Assembly (NCBI RefSeq): GCF_046630445.1
Contig: NC_092333.1
Location: 183,146,501 to 183,210,500 of the forward strand
DNA from: Rutidosis leptorrhynchoides
Lineage: Eukaryota; Streptophyta; Magnoliopsida; Asterales; Asteraceae
Direction: 5' to 3'
DNA length: 64,000 bases
Below, piece by piece: positions 58,568 to 64,000 of this stretch. A model generated the notes under the pieces. That model was not told the DNA's origin. It was given only the letters and a program-made list of their open reading frames with translations, and did not search any database. The first letter of the stretch is position 1. Every line of letters starts with the position of its first letter. The translations under genes and the position numbers were made by a program.

Positions 58568-58734
58568 ACTTTAATAATTCACTTTAATAATTCATACTTT
58601 AATAATTCACTTTAATAATTCATACTTTAATAATTCACTTTAATAATTCATATTTTAATAATTCACTTTAATAATTCATACTTTAATAATTCACTTTAAT
58701 AATTCATACTTTAATAATTCACTTTAATAATTCA
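58568..58734. repeat. Minisatellite, about 28-bp period
   Basis: Alternating 'actttaataattc' and 'actttaataattcat' units form a tandem array of roughly six 28-bp periods inside the solo LTR. Confidence 0.9.
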
Positions 58735-59515
58735 AAAATCTATTATAAATAGAATTCAATAGGTTTCATTATTTCATAGAAACTTGAAAATATTTTTCTC
58801 TAAACTATCTCAATCGATTTACATATATATATTTAGTCCGTATTATTTCAAGATATTATTAGTATACATAAAATATTATGACGGAATGTTGTCCGAGTGA
58901 TTTCGAAATTGTTTTTCGAGTGGGATAGGATTAAGGAAATTATGGGTTATAGCTATGGAGGAGATTGAGTATGGTTCATGGGTATGCTCGTGAGGTCAAT
59001 GTAGTGTTTATCATTTTCGTTGCGTCTACGTACCTTTCCTGCAATATTGAATCTCAATATTGATACGTGAGTACTCATAATTTAACTTTTACATACTAAT
59101 AATGTATCCCTGACTAGTGCTCGAGTATTTAGGATTATGCATGCTTGTACTTTTGATATTGCCCTTAGACAGGTTAGGTTGAATCTTGAATTAGTTACAC
59201 TTACGGTTGAGATAAGGTATAAGATATGCATGTCCTTGGAAAGCTAGCGAAAAATTAAGAACTTTTCCTTTAGATATCGAATGGTTTCGATGAATGGATT
59301 AGAAGTTATAATCAATTGAATTTTAAATATTTTTATTAAAAATGATTATTATTATCGTCGTTTTTATCGTCGTTCTAGTTTTATCTTATTATTATCATTA
59401 TTATTATCTTTATCAATAAAAGGGATTTATCATTAAACTTGTTATTTTTTTTTATTATTACTATCGTTATTATCGTTAAAGTTATAATTAGTATTATTAT
59501 TATTATTATTATCCA

Positions 59516-59639
<124 letters not shown>

Positions 59640-61550
59640 TTATTAATATATATATCATTATTTAAAAATGGTTATTGTTATTATTATTATTATTATTACT
59701 ATATTATCATTAAGATAATTATTAGTATTATCTTTAATAATTTTATAGTAACTATCATTATTAATATTAGTGTAATTAAAACAAATATTTGTAACACCTA
59801 ATTATTTTGATTACTATTATTATCATTATTATGAACACGATATAAAAGACGATTAAAAGCTATTAAACGAAACGATTAGGAAATAATGAGTAAGAGTATC
59901 ATGATGAAATTAAAATATTATAAGATATTGATTTAGATAAAATTATCATTCTTATTATTTTTATCATTACTATTATTATTAAAAGTATCGTTAATATTAA
60001 AACTATCATTTTAACAAAAATTATCATTTTACTAGAAATGTCATTGTTACTATAAAATATCATTATTATTATTATTTTAAATAGAATTATTATTTTAAAG
60101 ATAATATTAAAAATTATCGTAAATATTAAAGTTATCATAATTAGAATTATCGTTTTATCATAATGTCATCTTAGTAATTATAAATATTGATATTTTTATA
60201 ATAATAATTATTATTACAAAATAATACAACTTTTACTTACTATCATTATAGATATTATTTTATCAAATAAATATGTGATACAAATATATTTTACTACGTG
60301 TAATAACTTACTTTAATAATACCTATCATATTATCTTTATGATATTAAATTAACCCTATAAATTTTATTACTTAATATATATAAAAGTATATTTTATTAT
60401 ATAAATTTAATATAAAATTTTATTTATTAATAAATAAATTATATTACTTACTCTAATAAATCTTTTAAAAATATTTAAAAATATAAAACGACGATATTTA
60501 AACTATATATTAATCATGTATAGATTTTTGGAAATTATTTTGAGTCAAATTTACTTTTGTTGACTTTTGCATATTAGTCTCGAGCATTAGGATTGTGGTA
60601 CACTATGACTTGACCTAATTTGTTAGATAAATATTGACCAACACATAAATATATAATTAATTTAGGTTCGTGAATCCGAGGCCAACCTTGCACTTGTTCA
60701 ATGACGTTATATGTATTTTTACTACGAAATACAGTATGGCGAGTTTCATTTGCCTTTTTACCCTTTATATTTTTGGGCTGAGAATACATGCGCAATTTTT
60801 ATAAATGTTTTACGAAATAGACACAAGTAATTGAAACTACATTATATGGGTGAATGATCGAAGCCGAATATGCCCCTTTTGCTTGGTAACCTAAGAATTA
60901 GTAAACCGATCTACTAATTGACGCGAATCCTAAAGATAGATCTATTGGGCCTAACGAACCTCATCCAAAGTACCGGATGCTTTAGTACTTCGATGTTGTT
61001 TTATCATGTCCGAAGGATTTCCCGGAATGATAGGGGATATTCTTATATGCATCTTGTTAATGTCGGTTACCAGGTGTTCACCATATGAATGATTATTTTT
61101 GTCTCTATGCATGGGACGTATATTTATCAGAACTGGAAATGAAATTCTTGTGGTCTATTAAAATGATGGAAATAAATGATTATGATAAACTAATGAACTC
61201 ACCAACCTTTTGGTTGACACTTTAAAGCATGTTTATTCTCAGGTGTTAAAGAAATCTTCCGCTGTGCATTTGCTCATTTTAAAGATATTACTTGGAGTCT
61301 TTCATAGCATATTTCAAAGAACGTTGCATTCGAGTCATTGAGTTCATCAAAGATTATTATTAAATCAATTTATAGTTGGATAGTGGATATTATGAAATGG
61401 TATGCATGCCTGTCAATTTTCGATGTAAAGAAAGTTTGTCTTTTAAAAACGAATGCAATGTTTGTAAAATGTATCATATAGAGGTCAAATACCTCGCAAT
61501 GTAATCAACTATTGTGAATCGTTTATAATGTATATGAACGGGTCCTTTCA

Positions 61551-62266
61551 TCATTTGGCTTTTGCGTGAACGTAATAATTTCTCCTTGAAGTCTCACGAC
61601 TTTAGATGCCGGAAAGAATCTTTTAAGAAATTTCTCAACTAAGACATCTCATGTGTCAATCGCCCCTTCAGGTAATGATTCTAACCAATCTTTGGCTTCT
61701 CCCTTTAAAGTCCAGGGAAACAACATGAGATAGATCTGTTCATCCTCAAATTCTCTAATTTTAAATAGAGTACAAATCCTACTAAAGGTTCGAAGATGTT
61801 CGTTTGGATCTTCTTTTGGCGTACCACTATATTGGCATTGATTAGTTACCATGTGTAGGATTTGTCCTTTGATTTCATAATCTGGCGCATTAATGTCTGG
61901 CCTAATAATGGCGTGTCCTTGGCCAGTACATGTAGCTCTCATTCGATCTTCCATACTTAGAGGTTCATTTACTTCCATAATTGAATTTGTTGAATTCGAA
62001 TCACTAGAAGATTCTGATTTAACTGTTTGTAGTTCAGGAGGAATGATTAGTGGTTCAGGATCTTGGAATTGTCCTTGAATATCCTCCGGGTTCTCAATTG
62101 TGAAGTCGGGTTCAAAAAATGGATTATCGGAAATTTGAGTTGGAGTACTTGTTCGACTAGATGATGATTCTAAAGAAAAATCAACAGCGATAATATTGGC
62201 TAGATGTCTTGATTGAGTTACAGGTGGTGAACGTATGAAAGGTGGTGAACATTTTGCTCGGTGCAT
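61551..62266 (-). pseudogene. gag: Athila-like gag, N-terminal part
   Basis: It starts with MHRAKCSPPFIRSPPVTQ at 62266, followed by a Ser/Pro/Glu-rich stretch. The capsid-like domain of Athila gag follows: EDPNEHLRTFSRICTLFKIR, EDEQIYLMLFPWTLKGEAKD, WLESLPEGAIDT. A TGA follows where relatives have tryptophan (TGG to TGA). The frame then continues FLKRFFPASKVVRLQGEIIT to QKPNE at the solo LTR junction, after which a one-base shift is needed to resume in 57806. The start is the first ATG in the frame after the leader. Confidence 0.85.
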
Positions 62267-63528
62267 TCACTGAATATCCTATTAGTTATAAAAAATAAAA
62301 ATTATATAAGTTATTAAATTAATAGACTTTTCTGCTTTTGCCCACGTTTCAAATAGCCAAAAGATGCAGCAGGGAGCCAGGATCCTTTAAGTCGGAAAAT
62401 CCACAACTCAGCCACTAACAAATCCAACTATTACTATGAAGCAGAAAATTTTGGATGTCTATCAATTTAACCGCTTAAAATAATTTTTCGTCGAAATTTA
62501 AAGAAGATAAAAATCTATGTCCTAAAAACTAGAGCGTAGAAATGAGAAAGAAAAAGAGTACGTCGAAAAACGTCGAAAAATAAAAATAAGAAAGAAAAAC
62601 GTCGAAATTAAAAGTCTAAAAACTAAAAATTAAAGGTTGCGTCTAAAGGTATTAAAGCTTAAAAGGAATTCTAAACGGAAAACTGCAATAACCTAAAAAG
62701 GCACTAAAATTTATTTAAAACTAAGGCGATAAGCGACGTCGTAAAATTCTAAAGCGCCTAAATCTTAATCTAAAGAAAAAGCACTGAAGGGATTTTACGG
62801 CAAAGCCTAAAAATCTAGAAATATAAAATAACTACGGCAAAAACTAAGTTTAAAATAATTACGAACGATAAATATACAATTTACGAATTAAACGGATAAA
62901 AATATACAATTATAACTAAAATGATAAAAATACAAATTTTATAAAAATATTATATTTTATAAAAGTAGTAAAATTATATAATTGATAAAACTAATTAAAA
63001 CTTAAAATACAAAATTAATTAAAACTAAAACTAATTATTATTAAATTAAAACCCTAATTAGGTTAAATAATAATAATAATTATTAATAAACTTCTCCGTA
63101 TTAAATGCTGTACTAGGTTTCAGCCTGTCAGAGAACTCCGCGACTGCGGTGCTTACTACCCAAGTGGCTCCGCGACTGCGGAGATTAATAGTAATGGGTT
63201 CGGTATTGGGCTAAAACAGTTCGGCCCAGTTACGATTTTAATTAATAATTGTTTTGGGCTTCGAACTTAATCCGGCCCAGTAAGAATTTTTATGTTTATT
63301 TGTTTTTTAAGTTTTATAAAATAATATATAGAAAATTTATAAAAAAATAAATTTATATTTTAAAAACTTAAAATAAAAATACAAATACTTGATAATTTTA
63401 TATATTTTGAACAAACTCTTAAAAAAATATTTTTTTTATATTTTTATATTTTTTATATTTTTTTTTCTCAAACTTATATATAATTATATTTTTACAAATA
63501 TAGATTAAAAATATAGCGTTTCGCCGAG
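62267..63528 (-). other. 5' leader of Athila-like element
   Basis: The 1.26 kb between primer site and gag start is very A-rich on the plus strand (U-rich in the element RNA) and non-coding. It holds a CG palindrome pair (63136-63150, 63168-63183: CTCCGCGACTGCGGAG, 6-bp stem, 4-base loop) with 17 bp between the copies. This echoes the LTR pair at 53061-53108. Confidence 0.6.
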
Positions 63529-63546
63529 TCCCCGGCAGCGGTGCCA
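63529..63546 (-). other. Primer binding site (tRNA-Asp type)
   Basis: The minus strand reads TGGCACCGCTGCCGGGGA. Plant Athila/Tat elements commonly use TGGCGCCGTTGCCGGGGA, complementary to the 3' end of tRNA-Asp, so there are two differences here. It lies six bases from the LTR end at 63553. Confidence 0.8.
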
Positions 63547-63552
63547 AAAACT

Positions 63553-63629
63553 TGATGTGTGAAGCGGAGGTGTACGAAATAGTATTATTTTTAATATGAA
63601 ATACGGCGAAATATGATACAAGTTTTATT
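63553..63629 (-). repeat. 5' LTR of the Athila-like element, last 77 bp
   Basis: Matches 51692-51768 almost exactly, then stops at 'gttttattta'. The expected continuation (51769 onward) is missing, and an unrelated LTR fragment follows. Confidence 0.88.
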
Positions 63630-64000
63630 TAGATCACTCTTGATCTGTTATTCGTGTACGTGTTATTTCATCAATGCATTCTAAGGTGAGTTATAGTCCC
63701 ACATTTTCTACTATTTTAAATCTTTTTGGGATGAGAATACATGCTTTTCATATTTACATGTTGCACACAAGTGATCAAAAGTTATAAATTATTCATTATG
63801 AGTTGTACATGAATATACTTTAGCTTGGTAACTTGTAACTACTGATTTCTACACCGGTAGACGCGAATCTAATTGATAGATATATCGGGCTTGACCACCC
63901 CATTCCTTACTAGTAGCGCTAGTATTCAAGGGAATGTCTAGCACTTTGTAGAAGATACACCTGTACAGTGTATGGTCCATATAAGGGTAGATAAAATGAG
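63630..64000 (+). repeat. Internal fragment of a LARD-type LTR
   Basis: It holds the TTTTTGGG..GAGAATACATG box (63723-63743), 'agcttggtaactt' and 'gacgcgaatc' words in the same order as the middle of the LTRs at 5472, 23671, 43665 and 60770. It starts inside the LTR, not at a terminus, and runs off the window. Confidence 0.75.

Noticed and set aside
58568..58734. CRISPR-like array
   Set aside because: Units are contiguous tandem copies without unique spacers, in a plant repeat context.

Overview
The window looks like an AT-rich, repeat-dominated piece of a plant nuclear chromosome. The evidence is one ordinary multi-exon plant gene with GT-AG introns, surrounded by nested Ty1/copia and Ty3/gypsy LTR retrotransposons with tRNA-iMet or tRNA-Asp type primer sites. 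The gene and repeat style suggest a dicot, perhaps an asterid such as a daisy-family species. That placement is inference.

The only gene that looks functional is a beta-galactosidase (GH35, Arabidopsis BGAL8-like) on the minus strand at 9004-13993. Seventeen exons join in frame to 833 codons, with a signal peptide, both catalytic glutamates and a C-terminal SUEL-type lectin domain.

Left of the gene, 1-372 is the end of an Athila-type LTR. It sits in the internal region (373-2166) of a large non-coding element whose 4.1-kb 3' LTR runs to 6251. A fragment of an inverted LTR (6252-6427) and a duplication-inversion cluster (6755-8208) follow. Right of the gene is a gag-only copia element (14957-16880) with 46-bp terminal repeats and a CAATC target duplication, then a decayed Ty3 gag-protease relic (17902-18880) and an LTR remnant.

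From 20170 to 32805 lies a complete LARD-like element (4.6/4.5-kb LTRs, 3.5-kb internal region, TSD AGATG). From 33481 to the right edge is a nest. A SIRE/Maximus-like copia derivative on the minus strand (33481-51691) has gag and two tandem copies of a Transposase_32-like ORF but no visible pol. A second LARD-like element (41786-50951, TSD TTTAC) is inserted in its 5' LTR. A gag-protease-only Athila-like element (51692-63629, minus strand) is inserted in the same LTR, and its gag is in turn split by a solo LTR (57807-61550, TSD TCATT). The right LTR of the Athila-like element breaks off at 63629 into another LTR fragment.

The best candidate for something undescribed is a promoter-level coincidence. 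In four unrelated LTR families, two or more CG-containing palindromes in AT-rich DNA sit 9-38 bp upstream of the LTR TATA box. The palindrome sequences differ between families but the arrangement is alike. Other points of interest are the 46-bp terminal repeat, a conserved small ORF in the LARDs, a tRNA-like Pol III block inside LTRs, and a U5 hairpin with a conserved stem and variable loop.
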